This document shows positions 43,232-51,068 of a stretch of 64,000 nucleotides of DNA, piece after piece. Position numbers and translations under genes: made by a program. The notes beneath the pieces are model-generated. The model was not told the origin of the DNA. It searched no databases and worked only from the letters and a program-made list of their open reading frames with translations. Position 1 is the first letter of the stretch. Each line of letters opens with the position of its first letter. The DNA lies in assembly GCF_021165935.1 (NCBI RefSeq), contig NZ_CP088953.1, positions 1,907,501-1,971,500 on the forward strand, written 5' to 3'. Source of the DNA: Microbulbifer elongatus (lineage in GTDB: Bacteria > Pseudomonadota > Gammaproteobacteria > Pseudomonadales > Cellvibrionaceae).

Positions 43232-44908
43232 TCAGTCCTGTGCGGCCATCAGGGGCTGGCAGCGCTGGCTGAGCGCGTCCCGTTGGGCGATGCCACTGCC
43301 GGTGAGGGCGAACCCTTGGAGCTGGCCGCTGCTGTCCACATATTCCGCGACAATGCCATCGCTCAGCCTGGTGACCTTCCAGTCCCCAGAGTTGTGCCCG
43401 TTTCTGGGTGGGCAGACGACGGTGGGGCGCAAGGTGGTTTTCACCGCCACCGGCAGGCAGCCGTACTCTACCGGGGTTGGTGTGCCGGCCAGTGTCTGTG
43501 CGAGCGCACGGGCGCTCTGGGTGAGCGGGGCAACATACAACAGGTTGTGTCCATCGACTTCCGCGCAGTCTCCCAGGGCGAAAATATCCGGGTCACTGGT
43601 CTGCAATTGGCGGTTGGTAACGATGCCGCGACCGGTTTCGAGGCCTGCCACCTCTGCCAGACCGGTGTTGGGCGCCAGACCGAGGGCGGCGAGGGCGATA
43701 TCGGCCTCAATGGTGGTGCCGTCGCTCAATTGCGTGCGAATACCGCCTGCCTGCCGGTCCAGTTGACGGACGCTGTGGCCAAAATGGAAGCGCACACCGG
43801 CGCTCTCCAGTGATGCCTGGATATCCCGGCCAGCAGCCTCCGGCAGCAGGTTGGCCAGGGGCCAGGGTTGCAGGTCTACAACTTCCACGGTGAAACCCGC
43901 CTGAATCAGATCATTGGCAAATTCGCAGCCGATCAGGCCTGCACCAATCAGCAGCACACGCTTGCGGTTCGCCAGCGCCGTGCGGAAGCGGTGGTAATCC
44001 GCCAGGCTGTTGACCCGGAACAGGCGCGACTGACCATCGCCCTCGATGGGAGGCAAGGGTGCGCAGTTGGCGCCGGTGGCCAATACCAGCCGTGCGTAGG
44101 CGAGCTCGGCAGTGATGCCGCCACTGTCGGAGACCAGGGACAGGCGTTTGGCGGCGCGGTCCAGGTCGGTGACGTGGGTGTGTACCAGAATTTCTGCATT
44201 CAGCTCTTTGGCCATCTCTTCTGCCGTGGCGGTGGCCAGCTGCTGCGGGGATTTGCCATGGGCGAGGGACGCGGACAGCAGCGGTTTGGAGTAGAAGGTG
44301 CCGTCGTCCCCGGTGATCAGTACCAGTGGCGTGCGCTGGTCCAGTTTGCGGAATTCACGGGCCAGGTGGTATCCGGCGAGGCCGGTACCGATAATGACGA
44401 TGGGCAGTGTATCGTCGAGCAGCGGGCGGACGTGTTCAGCGGGCTGTTCTGATGGCTCCTCAGCGTCTGGCTGGCTCACCAGCACCATATCGAAATCTTC
44501 TTTGCTGACACCGCACTCCGGGCAGGTCCAGTCGTCGGGAATGTCTTCCCAGCGGGTGCCGGGAGGAATGCCTTCTTCCAGCGCCCCCTTGGACTCGTCG
44601 TAAATCCAGCCGCACACCATGCACTCCCAGATGCGACCTGCGGCCGTCTTTGGGGCCGCGGAGCTTACTGACTGGGGGGCTGTCGCCTGATCCTGACTGG
44701 CGTCGACCGCGGGCTGGTGCCCTGGTGCAGAGCCCACTACCGCAAGCATTTCGAACTCGTCTTTGGTAGCGCCACATTCCGGGCAGACCCAGTCATCGGG
44801 AATGTCTTCCCAGCGGGTGCCCGGGGGGATACCGTCGTCCGGCGAGCCTTTGGCCTCGTCGTAAATCCAGCCACAGATCTGGCATTCCCACACACGGAAG
44901 TCGGACAT
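43232..44908 (-). CDS. Double-rubredoxin/rubredoxin reductase fusion protein
   Basis: A 558-residue fusion. Residues 5-55 and 92-145 are two complete rubredoxin domains, each with CxxC pairs (Cys9/12/42/45 and Cys96/99/129/132) and a nearly identical [20 protein letters not shown] loop. From about residue 168 comes an FAD/NAD(P)H oxidoreductase with [27 protein letters not shown] and ALGDCAEV, like AlkT/RubB rubredoxin reductases. It could take electrons from NAD(P)H and deliver them through its own rubredoxins to an oxidase or hydroxylase. No such partner is seen nearby except a flavin reductase. The ATG at 44908 has AGGGG upstream. Confidence 0.93.
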   Translation of the reverse strand: MSDFRVWECQICGWIYDEAKGSPDDGIPPGTRWEDIPDDWVCPECGATKDEFEMLAVVGSAPGHQPAVDASQDQATAPQSVSSAAPKTAAGRIWECMVCGWIYDESKGALEEGIPPGTRWEDIPDDWTCPECGVSKEDFDMVLVSQPDAEEPSEQPAEHVRPLLDDTLPIVIIGTGLAGYHLAREFRKLDQRTPLVLITGDDGTFYSKPLLSASLAHGKSPQQLATATAEEMAKELNAEILVHTHVTDLDRAAKRLSLVSDSGGITAELAYARLVLATGANCAPLPPIEGDGQSRLFRVNSLADYHRFRTALANRKRVLLIGAGLIGCEFANDLIQAGFTVEVVDLQPWPLANLLPEAAGRDIQASLESAGVRFHFGHSVRQLDRQAGGIRTQLSDGTTIEADIALAALGLAPNTGLAEVAGLETGRGIVTNRQLQTSDPDIFALGDCAEVDGHNLLYVAPLTQSARALAQTLAGTPTPVEYGCLPVAVKTTLRPTVVCPPRNGHNSGDWKVTRLSDGIVAEYVDSSGQLQGFALTGSGIAQRDALSQRCQPLMAAQD

Positions 44909-45043
44909 GATTACCCCTGGAAACAGCGTTATTCGTTAAGGTCGAGTGGTCGACTTTGAAGGCTGTGGAGTTTAGGGAAAAACGCGGGGAAAGTTAAGGA
45001 AGTGGCACGCTGGTGTGTTTACCAGGGTAAAGGCAGGCAAGGG

Positions 45044-45709
45044 CTAGTCTTTGCCTCTTTGTGCGATGCTGGTCAGTGCCCGGTGATACATCTCGGTGAT
45101 CTGCTCCGTACTTTCTACGGTAATCTGCAGGTCATTGATCAGCCCGTTGGACAGGCCGTAGACCCAGCCGTGTACCGATAGCGCCTGACCGTTTTCCCAT
45201 GCGTCGCGCACCGGGGTGGTCTGGCATACATGAATCACCTGCTCCAGCACATTCAGTTCACACAGAAGGTCGACGCGATCCTGCTCTTTGAACAGCTCGA
45301 TCAGGGTATGGTGCTTGTCGCGCACGTCCTTGATATGCCGCAGCCAGCTTTCGATCAGCCCCAGGCGGGTGTCCTCCAGCGCAGCCTTCACGCCACCGCA
45401 GCCGTAGTGCCCCACAACCATGATGTGCTTGACCTTGAGCACTTCCACGGCGAACTGGATAACCGACAGGCAGTTGAGGTCCGAGTGGACAACCACATTG
45501 GCCACATTGCGGTGGACGAACAACTCCCCCGGCAACAGATCGACGATCTGGTTGGCGGGCACGCGGCTGTCGGCGCAGCCAATCCACAGGTATTCCGGGG
45601 TTTGCTGCTCGGAAAGCTTGAGAAAGAAGTCGGGCTTTTCCTTGCGGGTGGTTTCCGACCAGGAGCGGTTCTTTTCCAGCAGGTCTTGGAGTTGGGACAA
45701 GGCAATCAT
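45044..45709 (-). CDS. can: Beta-class carbonic anhydrase
   Basis: Zinc enzyme interconverting CO2 and bicarbonate. The 221-residue protein matches E. coli Can in length and has the zinc ligands and catalytic dyad Cys45-Asp47-Ser-Arg49, His101 and Cys104 (CADSRVPANQ and GHYGCGG). The ATG at 45709 (MIALSQLQDLLEKN) fits the family; the open frame upstream encodes non-conserved residues. Cytoplasmic. It stands alone on the minus strand. Confidence 0.96.
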   Translation of the reverse strand: MIALSQLQDLLEKNRSWSETTRKEKPDFFLKLSEQQTPEYLWIGCADSRVPANQIVDLLPGELFVHRNVANVVVHSDLNCLSVIQFAVEVLKVKHIMVVGHYGCGGVKAALEDTRLGLIESWLRHIKDVRDKHHTLIELFKEQDRVDLLCELNVLEQVIHVCQTTPVRDAWENGQALSVHGWVYGLSNGLINDLQITVESTEQITEMYHRALTSIAQRGKD

Positions 45710-45904
45710 TCCATTGGTGTGCGGTGACTGCGCAGAATATCCTGTTTGGAGCAGGCGTGGAATGCCTGTGGCATATTGCGGTCGGGTGATTTTCGCCGGT
45801 TTCCGGGTGGGGCCCGGGGCGTCACTGCACTGGTAATCACCTTCGGTTACCCTGCGCCATTCCACGGCAGTTCGCGCTCTTTACGCTTTTACCAGAGATT
45901 GATC

Positions 45905-46093
45905 ATGGGATTTCGCAGAACCAGTATCCGCCGCCCGCGCCGCTTCAACAAACACAACGCCGCTCTGACGCGACGGCGGAAAAAAGTGCGCTGGCTGTTG
46001 GCGCAGCGGGCGCGGGTACGAAATTACCGCCGTTTTTTCCAGACGCAGAGTGCGCTGGTGACGCGGGCAGAAGCGGCGCGAGCGAATAGCTGA
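45905..46093 (+). CDS. Small Arg-rich hypothetical protein
   Basis: A possible 62-residue protein from the ATG at 45905, extremely basic (MGFRRTSIRRPRRFNKHNA... RRRKKVRWLLAQRARVR). I recognise no family. It precedes the GNAT gene by 36 bp on the same strand. The ribosome-binding site is weak, and Arg richness can arise by chance in GC-rich DNA, so it may not be real. If real, it could bind nucleic acid. Confidence 0.35.
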   Translation: MGFRRTSIRRPRRFNKHNAALTRRRKKVRWLLAQRARVRNYRRFFQTQSALVTRAEAARANS

Positions 46094-46129
46094 ACAAAAT
46101 GCCTGTGAGGAAGAACCGGAAGAGGGAGC

Positions 46130-46633
46130 ATGGTAGGAGAGAAATTGAAGAACAAGGTAGAGACGGTAATTGCGGACTATGGTGATCCTGAGCAGGGGGC
46201 AGATCTGCTGACGCTGTTGAATGAGTATGCGCTGGATCCCTGTGGCGGTGGCGAGGCCCTGCCGACAATCTGTCACGAGGAACTGCTGCAGCGCCTTGCG
46301 GCGTTTCCCGGTGCGTTTTCCGTACTGGCGTATCAGGGAGATAAGGCGGTAGGGCTGGTGAACTGCTTTATGGGGTTTTCCACCTTTATGTGTAAGCCTC
46401 TGGTGAATATCCACGATGTGACCGTGAGCCCCTCTGCGCGAGGCGAAGGTATCTGCACATTGATGTTCGAGAAGGTGGTGGCGGAGGCCAGGGCGCGCGG
46501 CTGCGGCAAGATTACGCTCGAGGTGCTGGAGAAAAACCTGCCGGCGCAGGCGGCCTACCGCAAGGTGGGGTTCAGACCCTACGCCCTGGATGAAGAGTTC
46601 GGCCGTGCAGAGTTCTGGCAGCGCTACCTGTAA
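46130..46633 (+). CDS. GNAT-family N-acetyltransferase
   Basis: A 167-residue acetyltransferase of the GCN5 superfamily. Motif A, which binds acetyl-CoA, is HDVTVSPSARGEGICTLMFEKV, followed by ITLEVLEKNLPAQAAYRKVGF (motif B). The substrate cannot be read from sequence. The start follows GAAGAGGGAGC closely. It converges on the qmcA-like gene. Confidence 0.88.
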   Translation: MVGEKLKNKVETVIADYGDPEQGADLLTLLNEYALDPCGGGEALPTICHEELLQRLAAFPGAFSVLAYQGDKAVGLVNCFMGFSTFMCKPLVNIHDVTVSPSARGEGICTLMFEKVVAEARARGCGKITLEVLEKNLPAQAAYRKVGFRPYALDEEFGRAEFWQRYL

Positions 46634-46660
46634 TACAGGGGCGCTGCCGTCAGTACTAAC

Positions 46661-46694
46661 TAGTCGGTTCTATCGGTTAGTCGGTTCTATCGGT
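46661..46694. repeat. 17-bp tandem duplication at the qmcA stop codon
   Basis: TAGTCGGTTCTATCGGT occurs twice in perfect tandem (46661-46677 and 46678-46694), the second copy covering the stop of the minus-strand stomatin gene. Confidence 0.85.
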
Positions 46695-47532
46695 TCAGAA
46701 GCCCTTTTACGGCGTTGGGCAGGTCCGCCGGCAACAGGATGTTCTTGGCGTTGGCCGAGGTGGAAAGCTCCTCGAGCGCGTTAATGTAACGCTCACCCAG
46801 CAGATACATTACCGGCATTTCCTGGTCGCCAATGGCCTGGGTGACGCGCTCGATGGCTTCACGGCTGGCGTCCGCCAGTACCACCTGCGCCTTGGCGTCT
46901 CGCTTGGAAGCTTCCAGGCGGCCGTCGGCTTCCAGAATGGCAGCCTGTTTTTCCCCTTCTGCCCGGGTAACCGTGGCGCGGCGCTGGCGTTCGGCCGCGG
47001 CCTGTTCTTCCATCGCTTTCTGCATGGTTGTGGAAGGGTTGATGTCCTGAATTTCCACGGTTTTCAGGTTGATACCCCAGTCCGCGATATCGTCGGAGAT
47101 GGCTTCTTTCAGTTTGGCCTTGATCAGGTCGCGGGAGGACAGCGCTGAGTCCAGAGACATTTCACCAACAATGGAACGCAGGGCGGTCTGCACCAGGTTC
47201 TGGATGGCAATTTCGTAGTCTTCAACGCCGTACACGGCTTTTTCTGGTGAGACGATATTGATGTAGGCCACGGCATTGGCAATGATGGTGGCGTTGTCCT
47301 GGGTGATCACTTCCTGCGATGGAATATCCAGTACGATATCTTTGGTGGTGACTTTGTAGGGCACCTGATCGACATAGGGGATGATCACATTCATTCCGGG
47401 GTTCAGGGTGCTGTGGTATTTACCCAGGCGTTGCACGATATGTTTGGAGCCCTGGGGCACAATGCGTACCCCCATGCCTACGGTAATAATCACCAGCACG
47501 ACCAGTGCCAGTACTACGGATAATCCTTCCAT
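46687..47532 (-). CDS. qmcA: SPFH/stomatin-family membrane protein (QmcA-like)
   Basis: A 281-residue band 7/SPFH protein with one N-terminal membrane anchor (residues about 4-24) and the PHB domain (VRIVPQGSKHIVQRLGKYHS, then QDNATIIANAVAYINI). A long coiled-coil flotillin-like helix rich in Ala/Glu follows. Such proteins form large oligomeric assemblies in the membrane and work with NfeD partners and membrane proteases. Here nfeD is directly upstream on the same strand (48 bp), the standard pairing. Confidence 0.93.
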   Translation of the reverse strand: MEGLSVVLALVVLVIITVGMGVRIVPQGSKHIVQRLGKYHSTLNPGMNVIIPYVDQVPYKVTTKDIVLDIPSQEVITQDNATIIANAVAYINIVSPEKAVYGVEDYEIAIQNLVQTALRSIVGEMSLDSALSSRDLIKAKLKEAISDDIADWGINLKTVEIQDINPSTTMQKAMEEQAAAERQRRATVTRAEGEKQAAILEADGRLEASKRDAKAQVVLADASREAIERVTQAIGDQEMPVMYLLGERYINALEELSTSANAKNILLPADLPNAVKGLLNR

Positions 47533-47580
47533 TTAAATTTCCCCAAAATAAGGTGTGTGTTTGGATTGAAAGCGGTGGTG

Positions 47581-48042
47581 TCAGAGCGGGCTGACTACCA
47601 GCGTGTTACCGGAAATATTCGTCACCTTGACCCGCTCCCCCACGGCTATCTCGCTGGTGCTCATAAACATCCATTCGTCTTCGCCGAGAATGGGCGCCGG
47701 GAAGCGCATGCGCCCGCGCGCTTTGCCAATATTCGAATCAATGACCGAGCCCACCTGTCCGGTGAGCGCTTCCATGGCCATGCCGGATGTGGTGCGATCT
47801 TTCCAGTTGGGCTTGATGAATTTTTGCCAAAGAAACACCAGCCCGATGGACAGTCCCGCCCAGATCAGCAGCTGGGCAGTAATCGGCATGCCCACGAGCA
47901 TCAGCAGGACCCCCATAAACACGGCCGCGAGCCCGAACCAGAACAGGATGAAGCCGGATACAAAAATCTCGGCGGTGACCAGCAGTAGCCCCAGTACCAG
48001 CCAGTGCCAGTAGGCAATATGTGCGTTCAGCCATTCCAGCAT
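47581..48042 (-). CDS. NfeD-like membrane protein
   Basis: A 153-residue protein with about three membrane segments (WHWLVLGLLLVTAEIFVSGF and ILFWFGLAAVFMGVLLMLVG regions) and a C-terminal OB-fold NfeD domain (ALTGQVGSVIDSN, VGERVKVTNISGNTLVVSPL). It partners stomatin-like proteins, and it is the first gene of this nfeD-qmcA pair. Confidence 0.92.
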   Translation of the reverse strand: MLEWLNAHIAYWHWLVLGLLLVTAEIFVSGFILFWFGLAAVFMGVLLMLVGMPITAQLLIWAGLSIGLVFLWQKFIKPNWKDRTTSGMAMEALTGQVGSVIDSNIGKARGRMRFPAPILGEDEWMFMSTSEIAVGERVKVTNISGNTLVVSPL

Positions 48043-48452
48043 GATGGCTTTTCTCCTTGTGTTATACGTTGAATCTTGCTGCCAAATTGAATGAGCAATT
48101 TCGTGATTATGCCTTAAAGCATTAACGCGCGCGCGGGATAGGCCATGGAAGGGTACGTGGGTGAAAAGTGGCCGCCCGATAAAATGTGGTTATCCTGCCC
48201 GGGCAGGGGGATTTGCCTAAAAAATAGTTCCATAAAATTTCGTAAAAATTTCATGAAAGCGCAGCAAATTTGGGGGGCTGTGCAATACTTTTTGCAGGTG
48301 CCTGCGTGTCTTGTCGGCCGGCATCGAAAAAGTTCCCCACAAGATGCTGAAGCCGTATCTGCACATCCGAGTTCTCCAACGAACGAGCAGAAAATATGCA
48401 TCAATTTTGTGCGCTTGCACCCGGGTTATCCCCGAAAGTACCTCGCGAAATC
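48043..48452. other. Intergenic region between nfeD and an unknown gene
   Basis: About 410 bp without a supportable gene. It includes a 14-bp perfect palindrome (48194-48207) and an AT-rich stretch just after it (48215-48260, many AAATTT-like runs). It presumably carries the divergent promoters. Confidence 0.5.
48194..48207. promoter_or_regulatory. Perfect 14-bp palindrome, possible operator
   Basis: CCTGCCCGGGCAGG, fully self-complementary, in a divergent intergenic region about 150 bp upstream of nfeD and 245 bp upstream of the unknown gene. The protein that might bind it is unknown. Confidence 0.3.
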
Positions 48453-49190
48453 ATGGATGAAGACGATATGCGAATGACCGCTAACCTCGCTCAGGGCCGC
48501 TACCAGTACAGTTGTGATGGCAGAGTCATGCCGGTACAGGACGAATGGCAGCTGGGGCGCGATGAGCAGGGCCGGCAACTGCTGATCAGTCGCAGGCTGG
48601 TGGGTGAGCAGGGGCACGGTATTGAAGTGCGCGCGCTGATGGACGCGGGTCTCGTCACCGAGTGTCTGGTGAACTGGAAAGACGAGGTAGACGAGGTGAA
48701 TGCCCACTATCGCCTCGTCCCGAGGGGGGACGCCATGGCTGCCATGGGGGATCCCATCGAGGCGGATTGGACCGGCCCCAATGGCCCCCAGCAGATGGTG
48801 CTGGAAGGCGACAACAGGCTGTTGTTTCCGCTGATGCGCATTTTTATGGGGCCGCTGTTGCAGCGTCTGTGCGATATGGAGTATGGCTGTGAAGTGGTTG
48901 CCCCGGATATCGTAGATCCCTCGCAGCGTGGCAAGTTACTGTCGCCACGGGTGAGCCATCGTCGCGCCGAGGTCATGCCCGGTGATGCCAATATTCAGGG
49001 GGTCCACGATCTCGGCTCCGATATTACCGTTTTTTCCTATCAGGGCGATGAAGCTGAACGGGACGCCCACTGCTTCGTCGACCCGCGCGGTCTGCTGGTG
49101 GGCTATGACTGGCCCAGTAGCACCGGCCGCCTGTGGCAGGTACGCCTGCGTGACCTGGAGTGGTCGGCGGAGCTCGCTTCCCTGATGTGA
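48453..49190 (+). CDS. Conserved-looking hypothetical protein
   Basis: About 245 residues from the ATG at 48453; an earlier ATG at 48396 is possible. I recognise no family. It is soluble, without signal peptide or membrane segment, acidic, and looks beta-rich (DEWQLGRDEQGRQLLISRRL; DITVFSYQGDEAERDAHCF; FVDPRGLLVGYDWPSSTGR). Codon use matches the backbone, so it is probably a true gene. It lies upstream of pldA, with a terminator-like hairpin between them. Confidence 0.7.
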   Translation: MDEDDMRMTANLAQGRYQYSCDGRVMPVQDEWQLGRDEQGRQLLISRRLVGEQGHGIEVRALMDAGLVTECLVNWKDEVDEVNAHYRLVPRGDAMAAMGDPIEADWTGPNGPQQMVLEGDNRLLFPLMRIFMGPLLQRLCDMEYGCEVVAPDIVDPSQRGKLLSPRVSHRRAEVMPGDANIQGVHDLGSDITVFSYQGDEAERDAHCFVDPRGLLVGYDWPSSTGRLWQVRLRDLEWSAELASLM

Positions 49191-49249
49191 GTGGCAGTGA
49201 GCAGCTGGCTGACTCACCGCACACTATCGGTTCCCAAACCATGTAAACT

Positions 49250-49287
49250 GGCGCTCTTTGATGATTCAGGAGCGCCATTTTTGTTTT
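49250..49287 (+). terminator. Terminator-like hairpin overlapping the pldA ribosome-binding site
   Basis: GGCGCTC (49250-49256) pairs with GAGCGCC (49270-49276), followed by ATTTTTGTTTT. The 3' arm contains part of AGGAG, the best ribosome-binding site for the proposed pldA TTG start at 49281. Confidence 0.65.
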
Positions 49288-50423
49288 CTGTTGTATCTGT
49301 CCCCGATTTCCCCGTGTGGCCCCTTATCCGGCGCTTTGCCGCGGCTTTTCTGTTGATGCCGGGGCTGGTTTACGCCGAAGAGATATCCGTGGACGATGAG
49401 TCTGAGGAAATCGAGATTCTGCAGACGGATGACTCCCTGCAGAGTGAAGAGCGGCGCCAGCAGAACTGTCTGCGTGAGCAGTTACTTACCGCCCCCGCCA
49501 ATATCACGCTGGAGGAAATGCGTATTCGCTGCGAACTGGCGGTGATTCGCGAGGGCCGCCGTGTGGAGGAAACGCCGGTTTTCGCGACCACCCCGGAAGT
49601 TGCCACGCAGGATTCCGCCGAGGCGCTGGTCAGTGAGCGCGCCCAGGCGATCCGTGATGCCGCACAGAACCCGTTCACGCTCGCCTCCCACAAAACCAAC
49701 TATCTGCTGCCGGTGACCTACAACCCCAAGCCCAACAAGGGGGGGCTGGAAGACTACGACACGGAAAGAGGAACCGATCTGGACTCCATCGAGGTGCAGT
49801 TCCAGCTCTCGGTGCAGGTACCGGTATGGCGGGGTTTTCTTGGCAAGGCCTCATTTATGAGCTTTGCCTACACCAACCGCTCCTTCTGGCAGGCCTACAA
49901 CTCCGATGATTCTGCGCCATTTCGCGAGACCAATCACGAGCCGGAGCTGATCATGACCTGGCTCAATGACTGGACCATTTTCGGCTTCCAGAATGTGGCA
50001 AACCAGATCGCCTTCAACCATCAGTCCAACGGTCGCAGTGAGCCGCTGTCACGCAGCTGGAACCGGATCTACGCCAATTTTGCGTTTGAAAAAGACGATG
50101 TCTATTTCACCGTGAAGCCCTGGTACCGCATCCCCGAAGACAGAGAAGACGACGATAACCCGGATCTGGAGTTCTACCTGGGGCACTTTGAATTGGTCGG
50201 CGGAATCGAGCGGGGCGACCACAATATCTCGATCATGGTGCGCAACAATCTACGCTCTGACAACAAGGGCGCCGGTGAGCTGCGCTGGAGTTTTCCCATG
50301 GGTAACCGTGTGCGCGGTTATGTGAAGTACTTCAATGGGCATGGTGAGAGCCTGATCGACTACGATGAATCGGTACAGACCCTGGGGATTGGTTTTGAGC
50401 TGGCCCGGGGGACCGGAAACTAA
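49281..50423 (+). CDS. pldA: Outer membrane phospholipase A (OMPLA/PldA)
   Basis: Outer-membrane beta-barrel phospholipase A1 that removes misplaced phospholipids. A signal peptide (LIRRFAAAFLLMPGLVYA) and an acidic N-terminal extension precede the barrel. The catalytic His-Ser motif is clear in FNHQSNGRSEPLSRSWNR, and repeated aromatic beta strands end in GFELARG. The start is uncertain: TTG 49281 has AGGAG eight bases upstream, while GTG 49314 would give a shorter signal peptide. From TTG it is 380 residues, longer than E. coli PldA because of the extension. Confidence 0.9.
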   Translation: MFSVVSVPDFPVWPLIRRFAAAFLLMPGLVYAEEISVDDESEEIEILQTDDSLQSEERRQQNCLREQLLTAPANITLEEMRIRCELAVIREGRRVEETPVFATTPEVATQDSAEALVSERAQAIRDAAQNPFTLASHKTNYLLPVTYNPKPNKGGLEDYDTERGTDLDSIEVQFQLSVQVPVWRGFLGKASFMSFAYTNRSFWQAYNSDDSAPFRETNHEPELIMTWLNDWTIFGFQNVANQIAFNHQSNGRSEPLSRSWNRIYANFAFEKDDVYFTVKPWYRIPEDREDDDNPDLEFYLGHFELVGGIERGDHNISIMVRNNLRSDNKGAGELRWSFPMGNRVRGYVKYFNGHGESLIDYDESVQTLGIGFELARGTGN

Positions 50424-50506
50424 ACGGCGCGGTCAGAACCGGCGGCGGGTGCGCCGGGCGGCGACGCGGTCTGCACGGTGCCGGGAATGACGGAAAAGGT
50501 CCAGGG

Positions 50507-50929
50507 ATGGGATTTGACGACACCTACAAACTGAGCGCTCATGCGGTCATCACCAACGAGGCCGGAGAGATACTGCAATTACGCGCCACCTACGCGGACA
50601 AAAGCTGGGGATTGCCCGGTGGTGCCCTGGACCTTGGGGAGACGATTCACGAGGCCCTGCACCGGGAATGCCGGGAAGAGCTGGGCCGGGAAATTGTCAT
50701 CGACTATCTGAGTGGCGTCTATTACCACCGGGTATACAACTCTCACGTATTTATTTTTCGTGCCCACCTTAAAGCCCATGGCGTGGGCAACAGTAACGGC
50801 GATATCACGCTGTCGTCTGAGCACTCTGCTTTCGATTACTTCCCCCTCTGCGACCTGTCCCCGGTGCAGCGTGTGCGTGTGCTGCACTGTTTGCAGTTTA
50901 ACGGGGAAGTTCAGAGCGCAAAATTCTAA
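50507..50929 (+). CDS. Nudix hydrolase
   Basis: A 140-residue Nudix-fold pyrophosphohydrolase. The Nudix box begins at Gly39 (GALDLGETIHEA) and continues HRECREELGREI, with the metal-binding glutamates in place. Substrates of this class are nucleotide or sugar diphosphates; specificity is not predictable. The ATG at 50507 follows a GGTCCAGGG stretch. It lies between pldA and the decarboxylase gene, both on the same strand. Confidence 0.92.
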   Translation: MGFDDTYKLSAHAVITNEAGEILQLRATYADKSWGLPGGALDLGETIHEALHRECREELGREIVIDYLSGVYYHRVYNSHVFIFRAHLKAHGVGNSNGDITLSSEHSAFDYFPLCDLSPVQRVRVLHCLQFNGEVQSAKF

Positions 50930-50941
50930 TGTGATCACATT
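50928..50941. promoter_or_regulatory. Perfect 14-bp palindrome upstream of the decarboxylase
   Basis: AATGTGATCACATT, self-complementary, overlapping the Nudix stop and followed by TTTTCG. It resembles abutted CRP half-sites but lacks the six-base spacer, so CRP is unlikely. It could be an operator or a small terminator stem. Confidence 0.3.
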
Positions 50942-51068
50942 TTTCGATCATTGATTTCGTATCCCCACCGCTTTCTGGTGCATATCGCCAATTTCAGCCG
51001 CCCCCACCTAAACGGCGCCAGCGTCATTTAGTATCTGTCTCCTATGCTGAAAGATAAGAAGAAATGTT

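Noticed and set aside
50928..50941. CRP-like site TGTGATCACA upstream of the decarboxylase
   Set aside because: The two half-sites abut; CRP needs a six-base spacer. Kept only as a plain palindrome.
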